The notes beneath the pieces are model-generated. The model did not search any database. It was not told the DNA's origin and saw nothing but the letters and a program-made list of their open reading frames with translations. A program made the translations under genes and the position numbers. A stretch of DNA of 64,000 nucleotides from Cavenderia fasciculata (taxonomy: Eukaryota > Evosea > Eumycetozoa > Acytosteliales > Cavenderiaceae). The DNA is taken from NCBI RefSeq assembly GCF_000203815.1, contig NW_004457723.1, forward strand, positions 1 to 64,000. Reading direction: 5' to 3'. Below are positions 12,779 through 25,900 of this stretch, one piece after another; position 1 is the first letter of the stretch; each line of letters begins with the position of its first letter.

Positions 12779-15427
12779 TTATACATCACTTTTAGATTGT
12801 TGTTGTCTAATTAGATTAATATAATTTAATATTTTGTCACCATGATCTTGATTTAATTTAGCACCTTGTTCAAGGTAAGGGAGAGATTCGTAAACCGACT
12901 TGAATGTTTGAGATGTCGTTGTGTATTGACCGTCGTTTGGATATGGTGGTTTCGAGTACCGACAAAGTATCTTTTCTATCCATTCAACCGAACCGTATAG
13001 ACCGACCGTTTTCCAAGTCTCGACACAGTTGATGACCAGTGGGATACCCATTTGAATGACTTGTTTAACAAACAGGAAATTCATTGTTTGTATTGCTCGA
13101 TCTATACTTAGTTCGGGAATGCTAGCCATCCCTTCTGGAATATGTGTCACCATATATTCAATCACTTCAAAGTAACAGTGAAATGCGTAATTTCTATACA
13201 TACTAATCCAACATTGTATAATTCTATCTTGATTATTTCCTTCTTGTTTAATTGTTGTTTTAATTGAATCTATATGTTCTTTAAATTTCGTTGATTTTAA
13301 TATATTATTATTTTGATTATTTTGATTATTATTATTATTAATTTGATTTTGATTTTGATTATGAATTACAGTTTCGGGTATAAAAGGTTTTAATGAATTG
13401 ATTATAGTTGTATTTCCAATTAAACAAGCTTTAGAGTATAATGATAAATCAATATCAAATACTTTGTAGAGTGTTGGATGTGACATGACGCCAACTAGAT
13501 ATTCAATGACATCCCATTGAATTGGATTACGAGTCAATGCATTTGTGAGAGCTGGTGATGAATGGAGATGATTAAATTCCAATCTATGTGAATCATTGTC
13601 CCCGAGTTGCGTAATACAACCGGTACAATATTCCAATACTTTGATATCACTTGATAACAAATTAAATGATTGTATGTTATAGTTTCCATCACCACCAAAC
13701 TGGGTGTCATGAATAAGTGAATGTGACATTGTTACCATATCCAATGATCCAAACTTACAAATAAATCCAAATCCAATTCTATCCAATAAATATTGACATC
13801 TAACTGGAAATATACCACCCGTACCACTAACACAGCTACCACCTTTACAATGACCAAGTATTGAAAAATACTCAATCACTGATTGATAGTGATTGCATAA
13901 AGGATTATAACTCGTTTCTTCTTTCTTATTATTAAAGTAGCAATTTTCAATTGACCTTCTAGTTTGATGATCATGTTTGGTCAATTCAAAATATAATTCC
14001 ATAAAATATAAAATATTATTATTATTATTTTGATTATTATTATTTTGATTATTTTGATTATTATCATTATCTGATTGTTGTTGTTTATGATGAAGATGAT
14101 GATTGATGAGTGTATCGATTTTTTCTATACTATATTCTATTTCACTGTTAAAAATTGCAAATGTACCAGTGAATGATAATAAATCAGTTATTGTAACATT
14201 GGCCAATGTTGTAGTTGTTGTTGTTGTTGATGATGATGTAATTGTTGGAGTTATTGAATTAATTAAATTTGTTTTAAATAAATAACTGATGTATTCAGTG
14301 AGATGTGATCGGATGTTGAATTGTGATAGTTTGATGTCTTTAGCGATTGAAAGGTGGTTGTTGATGATTGACATGTCATTGGTGAGGAGTAAAGCTGCTA
14401 ATGTATTTTCCAACATTTGACTAATAGTTAGAAGGGGAAGTGTTTTAAAGAGATAACCGAGTGTGTCACAATGATTAATCACCTCCTCTTTTTTAAACTG
14501 ATCAAGAGTCAGTTTAGGAATAATGTTTCGTGCATGATCGATAAACTTGCACACGGTATCCACACCAACCGTATCGATTATGTCAACCAACACTTGTTTT
14601 TTGTTTGTTGCAATACTTTGTTGAATCATTGTATAAAGTGTCTTGTTTCGGTGGTGTAGTACTTCAGACTCTAACAATTTGTTTTGGTCAAATAGTAGTG
14701 TCAAGATATTAACACTACTACCGATCGGGTTAATATCTTGATCAACTTTCTTAAAGAATCCAAACACTCTTTTTAATATTGGTTGCGGTGATGGCGATGG
14801 CGATGGTTTGGAGGTGGTCGGTGGTAGCGTGATTTGATTATTGGCAATATTCTCGTTGATAAACTTTAGTGCTGTCTTCCATGCGAGTGCGCTGTCCCCT
14901 GCTGCAGCACCGTCACCTTTGTCATTATCTCCATATACGACAGCATTGCAAAGATGTAAAGCAGATGCGTTCAATGATGACACTGGTGGTGATGGCAATG
15001 ATGATTGGGTTTGGCCAAACCCAGTCATCTTGCCATAGTTGAGGTAATGAATTACTTTATCGTGGAGACTTGATAGAATGAGATTCATTGTCGAGGATGA
15101 ATGTGATTTATACATGTCTGGTGTGAACAGTACTGATATCTTTTGTGAGCTCACTACCATATGACCATGAGCATAACTCGACCGAGTCAAGATATCTTTC
15201 AATAGACTATAGTACCTGTTCTTAATGACCCAACCCAGGTCATGTACAGCTTGAATATACCGTTTTCTTTCTGGTCGTGATTGATCGTGTGAGTGATCAT
15301 ACACAACGGCACCAAACAACTCTACATTAAAAGGATGATCTCTTGTTTGCTTCAATATCAACTTTAACAGATACCTGTTTTTAAATACTACTATTATATT
15401 ATTATTATTATTATCTTCATTATTCAT
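12779..15427 (-). CDS. Large tandem-family protein, copy 2 (882 aa)
   Basis: Single exon, minus strand. The header FKNRYLLKLILKQTRD matches copy 1, and LGWVIKNRYYSLLKDIL is the second shared block. Shared C-terminal blocks are YLLDRIGFGFICKFGSL and WKTVGLYGSVEWIEKIL. Compared with its neighbours it is longest because of Asn-, Gln- and Thr-rich inserts (for instance about residues 440-490, a QQQSDNDNNQNNQ-type run, and a Thr run near 400). VGVDTVCKFIDHA is the same motif as VGVDRVCAFI in the other two copies. Function unknown. The middle is predicted helical, perhaps diverged ankyrin-like repeats. Start chosen at the first Met before the poly-Asn and header; nothing upstream extends the frame convincingly. 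Confidence 0.85.
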   Translation of the reverse strand: MNNEDNNNNNIIVVFKNRYLLKLILKQTRDHPFNVELFGAVVYDHSHDQSRPERKRYIQAVHDLGWVIKNRYYSLLKDILTRSSYAHGHMVVSSQKISVLFTPDMYKSHSSSTMNLILSSLHDKVIHYLNYGKMTGFGQTQSSLPSPPVSSLNASALHLCNAVVYGDNDKGDGAAAGDSALAWKTALKFINENIANNQITLPPTTSKPSPSPSPQPILKRVFGFFKKVDQDINPIGSSVNILTLLFDQNKLLESEVLHHRNKTLYTMIQQSIATNKKQVLVDIIDTVGVDTVCKFIDHARNIIPKLTLDQFKKEEVINHCDTLGYLFKTLPLLTISQMLENTLAALLLTNDMSIINNHLSIAKDIKLSQFNIRSHLTEYISYLFKTNLINSITPTITSSSTTTTTTTLANVTITDLLSFTGTFAIFNSEIEYSIEKIDTLINHHLHHKQQQSDNDNNQNNQNNNNQNNNNNILYFMELYFELTKHDHQTRRSIENCYFNNKKEETSYNPLCNHYQSVIEYFSILGHCKGGSCVSGTGGIFPVRCQYLLDRIGFGFICKFGSLDMVTMSHSLIHDTQFGGDGNYNIQSFNLLSSDIKVLEYCTGCITQLGDNDSHRLEFNHLHSSPALTNALTRNPIQWDVIEYLVGVMSHPTLYKVFDIDLSLYSKACLIGNTTIINSLKPFIPETVIHNQNQNQINNNNNQNNQNNNILKSTKFKEHIDSIKTTIKQEGNNQDRIIQCWISMYRNYAFHCYFEVIEYMVTHIPEGMASIPELSIDRAIQTMNFLFVKQVIQMGIPLVINCVETWKTVGLYGSVEWIEKILCRYSKPPYPNDGQYTTTSQTFKSVYESLPYLEQGAKLNQDHGDKILNYINLIRQQQSKSDV

Positions 15428-15624
15428 TTAAAACACAATTATTATACAATTATTATTATTATTACAAAGTATACTTCTCTATCTTTTCTTTTTTTTTTTT
15501 AACTTTAGTAACACAAACTTTTTTCTATTTTGTTTCTATTTTTGTGCAGAGAGTGGATGGTGACACCAATATTCAAGTATTTTTGTTCCAAGATATATTG
15601 ATGGTTAAGAGAATGTATAAGTTG

Positions 15625-16116
15625 TCAAAACAACTTTGAGTAAATGAATTGTTCCATTCTTACCCTATTAATCAATCTTAACTTTGTAATACCTTGAAGA
15701 AGAATAATTGCGCCGATAGATGGCTGTAATGAAATACCTACCAACATGACACACTGCATTGTAAGGTTGGTAGGTTGTTTGATGGGACATGCAAAATTGT
15801 TTATGTGCCGTGAAAAGTCATCTGCAAGTGGTCTGACTTTAAGGTCTTCATAGGTGTCTTCCTCTTTAAGTGAGTAGCTATAGATCCTGACGTTTCTAAA
15901 CAATGATGATTTGACGAGACTAAAGAATTGCTTGCATACCAATCCAAGTGACAGTGCCCATTTGTATCGGTCATCAAGTACACACCCTATACTTGTATCT
16001 ACCAGTCATTGTATCCATCTCCCATGCTTTGGATTCGACGAATAGGTATCCCAAATGATACATAATGATATCATTATCTCTTTGAGTTCTTCATCACTCT
16101 TTTCATTCAAATCCAT
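15625..16116 (-). pseudogene. F-box/LRR-like relic
   Basis: From an ATG at 16116 the frame reads MDLNEKSDEELKEI and WDTYSSNPKHGRW, then meets an in-frame TGA. It continues as RYKWALSLGLVCKQFFSLVK and SSLFRNVRIYS to a stop at 15625. The phrase ALSLGLVCKQFFSLV-x5-FRNVRIY is the usual end of a dictyostelid F-box followed by the first leucine-rich strand (family knowledge). The product would be only about 160 residues, against several hundred for full members, and has one internal stop, so it is probably a truncated pseudogene caught between tandem copies 2 and 3. A short functional protein starting after the stop cannot be excluded. Confidence 0.5.
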
Positions 16117-16280
16117 TTATCTATCTATTCTATGTTAGCATTCTTTATATCGCTCTTTGAATATCACTGTGAGTGACCGACTTTTGCCTCACTCAACTAA
16201 GTATTGCAGGAGAATTACAATTTTTTTATTAAAACATTTGTGGTGGATTATTATTTATTACTTTTCTTTCTTTTGTCTTT

Positions 16281-18689
16281 TTAATATTTGAGGATTGGGT
16301 TGGTATCCAATTCATTTATAATTTGAGTACCATGATGATAATTTAATTTAGCACCGAATCGAAGTGATTGTAATCTTGGAATGAGTTGTCTACCGGTACA
16401 ATAGGGGTCATACTTTAAGAGTATCTTTTCAATCCATTCCAACGATCCGTACGTACCGACACACTGCCAAGTCTCAACCGCGACAACTGAAAGAGTAATC
16501 CTTACCAGATCCGATTCCACCAAATCTTTGACATACTGGAAATTCATCATTTGTATGGCTGCATCTAGACTAATAACTGGGATGATCGGTGTAGAAGGTG
16601 GATTTGTAACAAGATACTTTACAACTAGAAATTGTTGACGACTGGTAGCCATATCAAACAATTTGTTCCAATTACTTGTATAATTGTGTGGTTGTGCATT
16701 TTGTAGTATTGATTGTGCTCTATATAAACTATCTTGTGTTGATTGGTATTGTGATACTGCTGGTGTTGATGAATCTGGTGGATTAACAACTACCGAATAG
16801 TCACCACTGCTACCGTTACCGTTACCACCATTTGGTTGTAATGCAATTGCCAAATTTGAAAGTCCTTTTTGACAAAGCACAGAATATAATTCTGGTGGAA
16901 TATTGAATATTGTTTTGAAGATTGGTATGGTTGTTGCTATATTACACAAATATTCTATAATATCCCAGGATTGACGACCGCGACCACTACTACCACTGGT
17001 ATTGTCAAATGCTAATTTAATGGCTTGTGAAGAATCTTTTGCATTAAATGTCAATGTCAATTTGTTGTTGTTTTTGTTGTTGTTGGCAACAATGATATCA
17101 GTGCAAAATGACAATACTGATACATCTCTTGATAACAAATTAACAGATTGTTTACCAAATTTAATATTTGTATTGTCTTTTGGTGTTTGTTGTAATAATG
17201 TAAATGATGTCTTTACAATCTCTAATGTCCCATACTGACAAATAGAATAAAATCCAACTCTTTTTAATAAATATTCACATCTTTTGTTGAGGGTTGGTTC
17301 AGTATGGGTTGTATGTTGTTGAACCAAATATTGGAATGTATCTTCTATTTTTTGATTATGGACATCTTTGTCTTTGTCTTTGTTATTTGTCAATTCAAAA
17401 TACAATTCTATTAAATAAGATAAATTGTATTTACAAACAATCTCTTTGTTTTGATTATTTTGTTTGGTTGGTGTTGTAAAAGTTGAATTGACTCTGTGAA
17501 CCAATTCATCACATGTTGTGAGTGTCGAGACAAGAGGAAGAAAGTGATTTATAATGATTGTCAAGACAACAGGTGAAATGGAGGAGGATGAAGATTGAGT
17601 TGTATGGTTTCGAAGCAAGTAGTCCAAGAATGTAAAGTAATCGGATTTAGTTGGTTTTGGAAAAGAGGTGAGGTGAGACGTGATGAGTAAATGGTCGTTG
17701 GTGAGGAGGATCATTGGAAGAGGTGTTTTAAAGAGATTGCATAGTGTTTTGAAGGGCAGAGTTTTAGAGATATATTGGAGTGTCTCGGTGGCAGCGACAT
17801 GTGTGTCGTTTAACATGTGTACTTGGAGTGGGTTGGCATTATTATTATTATTAATAGCCATGTCATCAATGAACGCACATACACGATCAACACCAACCAT
17901 GTTGATTATATGAGCTAGCATTCTAAGTTGATTAGACTTTATGCATTGGTGGATCAGTTGCATCACCTTGATGTTACGCACATCTAATGTATCTTTAGAC
18001 ATTTGCACCTTTTGTTTAAATAGTATTGGAAGGATAGTATTGAAACGTGGATGATTATCATCACTTGTTTCAACAGTCCCAGTGTAGAATTGGAAGAATG
18101 CTATACCACCACCACCTCGAGGAGGAGGTATTGGTGGAGGAGCAGAGATAGTCTTGCTGGCAATCCCCTTGTTGATAAATGTAATGACAGCATTCCACAC
18201 ATCCACATTACCATTTTGTGCAATTAGTTGCAAGTAGCTTGCTACGGGACCGAGAGACGGCACATTTGTAGGGTCATCACGACCCGGTGCAAAGTAGTTG
18301 TAAAACTGGTCCGGTAGTGCCTTTAACAACAAGGTGATCATTGCAGTATCACCAACCAAGTGTTGCGTCAGCTGTATTGTTTTAGCAGTTGCAAACCTAG
18401 CAGCTTCCTCTGGACGTGTTGTCAAGATATCTCGTAACAGACTATAGTAATTCTGTTCGATCACCCAGTCCAAGTCACGTACCAACTCCAAGTACCGACG
18501 TCTCTTGCAATACTTCTTCTTGTCTCTAATATCATCTTGTGTTGGTTGATACACCGGTACACGTGCTCCAAACAACTCTACATTGTCATAGTCTCTCGTA
18601 AACCCAAGTATCGTCAGCAACAAATACCTGTTTTTAAATACGCTTGCTGCAGCAACTCCTCTACTACTATCTTTACTTGTACTTGTCAT
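16281..18689 (-). CDS. Large tandem-family protein, copy 3 (802 aa)
   Basis: Single exon, minus strand. It opens MTSTSKDSSRG then FKNRYLLLTILGFTRD, a variant of the family header in which the Lys-Gln-Thr-Arg end has changed. The second block reads LDWVIEQNYYSLLRDIL. Later blocks are VGVDRVCAFIDDMA, YLLKRVGFYSICQYGTL and WQCVGTYGSLEWIEKILLKY. Copy 3 appears the most diverged in the C-terminal signature (WQCVG for WKTVG) and has fewer Asn runs. Its 5' end faces the VPS13 gene, with about 660 bases between the two starts, so both may share a promoter region. Function unknown; helical repeat protein is the best description. Confidence 0.85.
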   Translation of the reverse strand: MTSTSKDSSRGVAAASVFKNRYLLLTILGFTRDYDNVELFGARVPVYQPTQDDIRDKKKYCKRRRYLELVRDLDWVIEQNYYSLLRDILTTRPEEAARFATAKTIQLTQHLVGDTAMITLLLKALPDQFYNYFAPGRDDPTNVPSLGPVASYLQLIAQNGNVDVWNAVITFINKGIASKTISAPPPIPPPRGGGGIAFFQFYTGTVETSDDNHPRFNTILPILFKQKVQMSKDTLDVRNIKVMQLIHQCIKSNQLRMLAHIINMVGVDRVCAFIDDMAINNNNNANPLQVHMLNDTHVAATETLQYISKTLPFKTLCNLFKTPLPMILLTNDHLLITSHLTSFPKPTKSDYFTFLDYLLRNHTTQSSSSSISPVVLTIIINHFLPLVSTLTTCDELVHRVNSTFTTPTKQNNQNKEIVCKYNLSYLIELYFELTNNKDKDKDVHNQKIEDTFQYLVQQHTTHTEPTLNKRCEYLLKRVGFYSICQYGTLEIVKTSFTLLQQTPKDNTNIKFGKQSVNLLSRDVSVLSFCTDIIVANNNKNNNKLTLTFNAKDSSQAIKLAFDNTSGSSGRGRQSWDIIEYLCNIATTIPIFKTIFNIPPELYSVLCQKGLSNLAIALQPNGGNGNGSSGDYSVVVNPPDSSTPAVSQYQSTQDSLYRAQSILQNAQPHNYTSNWNKLFDMATSRQQFLVVKYLVTNPPSTPIIPVISLDAAIQMMNFQYVKDLVESDLVRITLSVVAVETWQCVGTYGSLEWIEKILLKYDPYCTGRQLIPRLQSLRFGAKLNYHHGTQIINELDTNPILKY

Positions 18690-19347
18690 TCTACTACTAA
18701 AGAACTATCTATCTAATAGATATTGATGTTGATGTTGTTGTTGTTGTTGTTTGAGACTATAGTTCATCCTTCTTAACAAAAATAAATATGTAATGTATGT
18801 ACACCCAAACGATGTCTCTTTCTTTTTTGTTTCTTTGTGACACAAACATTTTGTGCTATTTTTCGTGATTATTTCTTTGCTGAGTTGAAGGTATGAATAA
18901 AACACTTGAATGATCAATGGGATTTCCCAAACGACTATGTGACAATAATATGACCTTAATTGGGTTTAGTATGATTTGTGTTGGGATGAGGATATGAATA
19001 AAAGGGTCATACCGACCCAAGTTTGACTTTTTAGGACGAGAGGATGGTTTGGAATAGTGTAGGTTGGTGGGATGGGTCAGTGCGAACTTCACCAAAAATT
19101 TTAATGGTTTTTATTCTTCAATATCAGTGCCGTTCTGCTCACACGTAGTATTTACTTTTGATTAAATCATTCACAAAAGTATTTACATATATATATAAAA
19201 TAACAAAGACATAGATAGATAGAGAGGAGAGTAGAGTGTTTGAATGATTAGTTAATAAAAAGAACAAACAGCGTATCTATCCTTGTGTGTGTGTTTTAAT
19301 TTATTTAGTACTCTATAGAGTAGTATAGACAAAACAAACAAACAAGA
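18690..19347. other. Divergent intergenic region, tandem copy 3 / VPS13
   Basis: Holds the 5' flanks of two divergently read genes. An open minus-strand stretch at 19095..18856 (79 codons) has no family resemblance and is not called. The last 200 bases before VPS13 are AT-rich with GATA and GT runs, typical of dictyostelid promoters. Confidence 0.5.
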
Positions 19348-19944
19348 ATGTTTGAAGGATTTGTTGCAGATATACTCACAAGGTATCTTGGAAAGTATAT
19401 TAAGACATTGAATACTGAAAACTTAAAGATTGGAATCTGGAGTGGTATGTATATCAATTTGAAGATTGTAGTATATGATACTGACAAATTATATTATTTG
19501 TTATTGTTATTTTGATTGATGTATGTATGTAGGTAATGTAACATTAGAGAACTTGGAATTGAAAAAGAGTGCATTACAGTCATTTAATAATCTACCGTTC
19601 ACTGTCAAGGCTGGCTTTTTGGGAAAGTTGACTCTCAAGATACCATGGAATAATCTAAAGACTGAACCGGTGATTATATACATTGACAAGGTGTATTTGG
19701 TAGCTGTACCAAAATCACAAGACGAATGGGAAGAAGAAGATGAAGATATCAAAATCAAGAAAAAGATGGATCGTCTAAGAATTCATGAATCTTTAAAAGA
19801 GGAAAGACAAGCTGAATCATTATCATCTTCATTACCACAATCATCAACATCTTCTTCATCATCTTCATCTTCATCGTCATCATCATCATCATCACCAACA
19901 TCTCAATCACCACCATTAGATTCAAGTACTGAAAGTACAACAAC

Positions 19945-19993
<49 letters not shown>

Positions 19994-22900
19994 CCAAGTA
20001 GTATGGGAGATACTTCATCATCAAATATTGGAACCAATTCAACATCATTTGCAGAGAGTCTTAGAAACAAGATAGTTGATAATATTCAATTATCCATTTC
20101 AAATGTACATGTTAGATTTGAGGATAGTGTGACTAATCCTTTGAACCCACCCTATTGTTTTGGTGTTACGTTGGAACATCTAAAGGCAGAGTCGACCAAT
20201 GAAGAGTGGAAATCTACCTATATACATGCACCACATCAACTTGTTCACAAGTTGATCACTCTGAAGAATCTAGCAGTCTACTGGGACACTGGCATACAAT
20301 CAGACATTTTACAATGTAAAGATATAAATGATCTTGAAAAGAAAATGACTCATTTAATTAAAGATGTCAAAGATCATAATTATTTATTACATCCAATTTG
20401 TGGTTCTTTAAAGGTAAACAAATCAAACAAATATAATATATTTAAAATATTAAATAATATTCCTCAGTTTATTAATTCTATTTTATTTTCTATTTATTTT
20501 CTAGCTATTAATTAACAAATCAATTATACCAAATAAATTGATACCTGCATATACATTGAATTTCGAATTTGATGATATTAAATTGGAACTAGAGTCTAAT
20601 CAATATATGGGTATTATGGCATTGGTCGAATGGTTCTCTTTGCTGAAAAAAGGAGAGAAATACCGAAGACTAAAGAATGGACCACTGGCGAATGCAAAGG
20701 ATCGTTGGAGATTTGCAATCCAGTGTATTCGTAGTGACATTTCCGAAAAGAGATCTAAATGGACCAGAGAATATATAGAAAAACGTCGTAGAGATCGATT
20801 AGAATATATTTCATTATATAAAATGAAAAAAAGAAAAGGAAAAAATGTATGTAGACGGAAATAATATTATTTTAATATTTATATCCATTTTCTAACAACT
20901 TTAATTTATTATTTAGTTTTCAGAGGCAAACAAACATAGATTAGAGAGTTTTGAAAGAGAATATGGATTTGAAGATTTAATTTATTTCAGATCGATTGCA
21001 GATGCAGAGATTAGAGGAGAAGAGGTGATTTCAAAGGAGAAATCTAGTATTGCATCTTCGTCATCGTCTTCACCAAGTTCATTGTCACCTACTTTAAAGT
21101 CAGTATTGAATGATTCGTCGAAAAAGTCAGTGGTTCATGATACCCATGATACATCGGCCAGTGGTGGAGGATGGTTTAGATGGTTTAGTTTTGGTGGTGA
21201 ACAAACAAGCAAACATCAAGATGAAAAGGAAAAGGATATCCTACTAGACACACTCGAATTGACCAATGAACAAAGAAGAGAGTTTTATTCAACCATTGAT
21301 TATAATGAACATCAAGCTTCAAAAAATATTGTATATCCTAAAGATGTAAGTTTATTATTATTGTTATTCAAGAAAGTTTATTTCATCTTCTAATCTTTTT
21401 TTTTAATTTTGATAGTATGTAAAAAATAGATTAAACTTTAATATTAAAAAAGTATCGGTTGCTTTGATTTTAGCAAGACCAAAGGACCAAAATAATACCA
21501 AAGACAAAGATGGAGGAGATGGTGTGAAAAAGGAGGAAGATTTGGTGATTGTAATGAGCAACATGTCATTGAAATTGGACAAGTTTGTAGAATCATTGTA
21601 TTTACAAACTATTTTGGAAACGATTCATGTGTATGATCGTTATACTGATAATACTGTATATCCAATGTTAATGGGTCCACTTAAAAATTCACTCATTTAT
21701 GAAAGTGTAGCTCAAAGAAATGTAAATAATAATAACAGTAATAGTAATAGTAGTAATAATAATAATCAACAACAACTATCCAAATCACAATCACAATCTC
21801 AATTATTACCATCTTTAATATCATCATCTTCATCCATTCATACGAGTGGTAGTGGAGTTGATATCTCAAACATACCATCATTGATTGATACTGAAGATGC
21901 AGTCTCGGAATATATAACAGCCGATGACACTGCATCGTCTATCAGTGGAGAATACCAAGATGCATTGACCGAAAAACAACCTCTTTTCGAAATGTCCATT
22001 CAAGAAAACCCTCTAAACTCTGATGCCAACTATGTAGTATTTATTGAAACTCTTCCATTGGAAATCATTTATAGTAAATTAATTTTAGATTCTGTTTGTA
22101 AGTTAAAAATAACAAATACCAAATAATAATATATATACATTTATTAAATATTAATTATCTTTATCTTATTATTTTAGTGGAATTCTTTGGTAATGCACCT
22201 AGTAATACATTAAAAGATATTGAAGAGGCAGCTAGAAACCAAATTAAAATATTCAAGGACAAGACTACACTTAGAATACAATATGAATTGCAGAATCACA
22301 AGACGGTGGATTTGGACATTAATATCAATGCCCCTCATATCTTGGTACCAGAGAGTTTCTCGTCACTGGCATCACCCGTTTTAGTTTTGGATTTGGGTTC
22401 GTTTAGTTTGATCAGTTCAAACAAACCATTCCAAGGCAAGGATTTTGAAGCTGTTCAACGTCAAGATCAAGATGATTTTAGAAAGAGTCAAGAAGCATCA
22501 TTACTCAATGATCAAGATAGTGATTATGAACAAGAAAGAACTCTTTATATATTGGGTCAACCAAAGAAAGATGATGATGACGAAAATGATGAAAATAATG
22601 ATGATGAAAGTAAACGTAAAACCAAACAACAACGTAAAAAAGATGATAAAAAGAAAAAGAAGAAAAAGGATTCTCGAAATATTTCTTCTACTTCTTCTTC
22701 TTCTCATCATCATCATAATCATACAACCAATCATACTCATACCCATCATCAAAATACAACTGATAATTCAAGAATGGAACATGAAACTTCAAGACTTTTA
22801 AAAACTAGTAATGGTGATGAAGAAGAAATAGTTCCAAGTAATTATCTTTATGATCTTTATGAATTACAACTTAAAAATATTCAATTATTTATTATTTCAA

Positions 22901-25900
22901 ATGTATGTAGAAATCAAATCAAATCGCACAATATATATTTTTTTTATTTTTATTAACTTTATTCTTTTTTTTTTATTTATATTTAGAATACGGCACTTCC
23001 ACTTGTAAATAAATTCGATATTAATTTTTCAATCTATAAATGTATAATACAATCTCAAACATTGTTAACAAAGTTAAAGTATGTAACGAATCAATCAAAT
23101 ATAAATATAAATTTAAATATTTACAAATTTTATTTAATTTTAGATTATTTGGAGATTTACCATTATTAAATATTCAATTATCAAAAGAAACTATTGAAAT
23201 GTTGATAAGAATTATGGATTCGATTAAACCAAATGAATTACCACCAGTTTCAACTGTTTTATCTACTCCAACCACTCCAATCACCGATATAGAGGGATTG
23301 TATTCCTCTCCTCTACAATCACCTTCACAGCAACAAGAAGAGACTACAGAGGAAGGTAATTTCCAAGATATACCAGCATCTGACAATGAAAAGAATCCAG
23401 GACCAGGATTATTATTGGAAGAATTGGAATTAAATCCAGCTGATCAAGTACCCATTTTAATGTTATACAATACATTGTTGGAAGTTAATTTCTCGTTGCC
23501 TGCAATTAGTTTGGTCATTACTGAAAATGAAAAACCATTCATTCGATTGTTTATAAGTGGTATTGGTGCACAGGTTCACAAGAGAACGTACGATGTCTCT
23601 ATATTGCTTACGTTGAAACATCTCTACATCGAAGATCTCTATCAAGTATTCCATGATCCAAATAGTCATCTTAGGTATTTGGCCAAGTCGTCGACGTCCA
23701 TTAATACTAGCTCGAGTGGTGAGATGGTGGTGGAAGAGAATGAAAATTTAATAACCGTTTCAATATCATCGATTCAAAAGACGTCACCTCAATACAGTGG
23801 TATCTCTCAACAAATTGACATCACCTTTAATACTCTACAATTCAATTGTAACAAGTTGATCGTCACCAAATTAATTGGACTTACCAAAGACATTGAATCT
23901 ATCATTATTGATACTGTATCTAAAAGACAACATCATCAACAAGTTCAACAACAACAACAAGCTCAACAACAGCAACAAGAATCAAGTCCTAATACCAATA
24001 CTACTGGAGGAGGAGGATATAGTACACTTAAAAAACCAACTACATCACCTCCACAAGAAGCATTTAAAGCAGACAAGAATAATCCAAAGATTATTATTGC
24101 CATCACCATGAAATCATTGATTATCAATTTCAATGAGAATGATGAATCCTATTTTGCATTCTCTATTAAACAATTATCACTTAATTTTGATATTGATATT
24201 GAATCTTCAGTTATGAGAGTAAGCATATAAGCAATCAATCATCCTATTAAATATTAATATTAACATTATATTTTCTATCTAGTTTAAATTAGGAAATTTA
24301 TTAATTCATGATATATCAAAAGATGCATCAAAAGATTTAGGACCATTATTTGGTACAGATGGTGAACACATGGTAGAGATTTATGTAATGTCTTATAACA
24401 AATCGAGTCAGAGTAGTGGTGATGGTGATAGTGAAGGGGGAGACAATACACCCAATGTTGGATCTCCTTCCTATTCAACTTCAACCAAATCAACTGCCAC
24501 TGAACCACCCTATGACACTACTATTAGTGTTAGAATGAGTTCGGTAAAACTAATCGTCATTCGTAGTTTAATCGATCGTCTAACAGAATACTTTGAAGAT
24601 TTTGATATTGATAACAAAAAAATCAAAGAAAGTGCAAAAGGTGCTGTTGAAATGATCACTGTTAAACATCAAAAGAAAAGTAAATATCAAACAAACAAAC
24701 AAACAAACAAAAAATATATATATTAATATTTATATTGTTTTATTTTAATTGTTTTTAGAGGTATTATTTGAAGTTGATGTAAATGCACCAAGAATTATAT
24801 TCCCAAAGAATTCATCATCACCTTATGTGATTATAGCAGATTTGGGACATATATCAATATTCAATTGTTATTCATATTGTTTGGATTCACCTAGTATTGT
24901 GTTGGAAGAGGTTTATATCTATGCGTCGTCTATTAATTTCCACTCTTGTAAATTTACCAATGGAAAGGTGGATGAGCAGACAATCGAGCAACTCTCAAAC
25001 CAGGTCAATTTGTATATATGTGTTGAATCGTTTGACCCAGAACCCAACTCACCAAAGTACACACAGAAACAAAAGGTGTTGGGTGAGTTGTCGCCCATCT
25101 CGATTGGTATCACTGACAAGCAGTACACGCTGTTGATGGCCATCATCAAGTCGTTGGTCGAGCCAAACCTCAAAAAGAAGAAAAAGAAAAAGAGAACGAT
25201 CCAACGACTCGACAAACACAACATGTTGCCATCGGAAGCCGACAAGAACGATATTCGTGACCAGATTTCATTTAGAATTCCACACATCTCTGTGGAAATC
25301 TTTAGAAAGAATAGAAGCGAGTCTGTAGTATCATTTGAAGTTGACAAGTTGGATTTCTCCATCATCGAGTATCTCTATGATTATGAATATACTCTTTTTA
25401 CAATGAATTCAATTGAATTGATTGATACTAGAAAATCTGCAAATAATCAATTTAGAGTAAGCAAAGAATGAAGAAAGAAAGAAATATGATGGATGAATAA
25501 TATTAATGTTAATATTTATTTATTTGTTTGTTTGTTTTTAGAAATTATTATATCATTCAAAAAATGATCAAAATGAAAAAGAATTGACAATTGATATTTG
25601 TGAAAAGAGAAATGGTGATATGGAGATGAAGATATCGTTGGATCATTGTAGAGTAGTGTTGGTACCTGAATCGATTTGTGCGATTATTGATTTTGTCATG
25701 CCGGGTGTCAAAGCACTCACGTCACTCTCGGATATCGAGTCACCTGTTTTGTCTCCTTTAATCATTCCACCTGGTTCACCAACCACTGGTTATGGAGAGG
25801 ATGAAGAGGATGAGGAGGACGACGATCTAGAATCAAGTAGTGATAGTATTGCTCCTATTGTTAAACGAACACCTGTCAAAGCAATGCTAGAAGATAATAA

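Noticed and set aside
9446-18689. Calling the three tandem proteins ankyrin-repeat proteins
   Set aside because: Helical repeats are likely but no clean ankyrin consensus is visible, so only a family description is given.
18856-19095. 79-codon minus-strand frame upstream of tandem copy 3
   Set aside because: No family match, no splice partner; fits chance opening in a promoter region.
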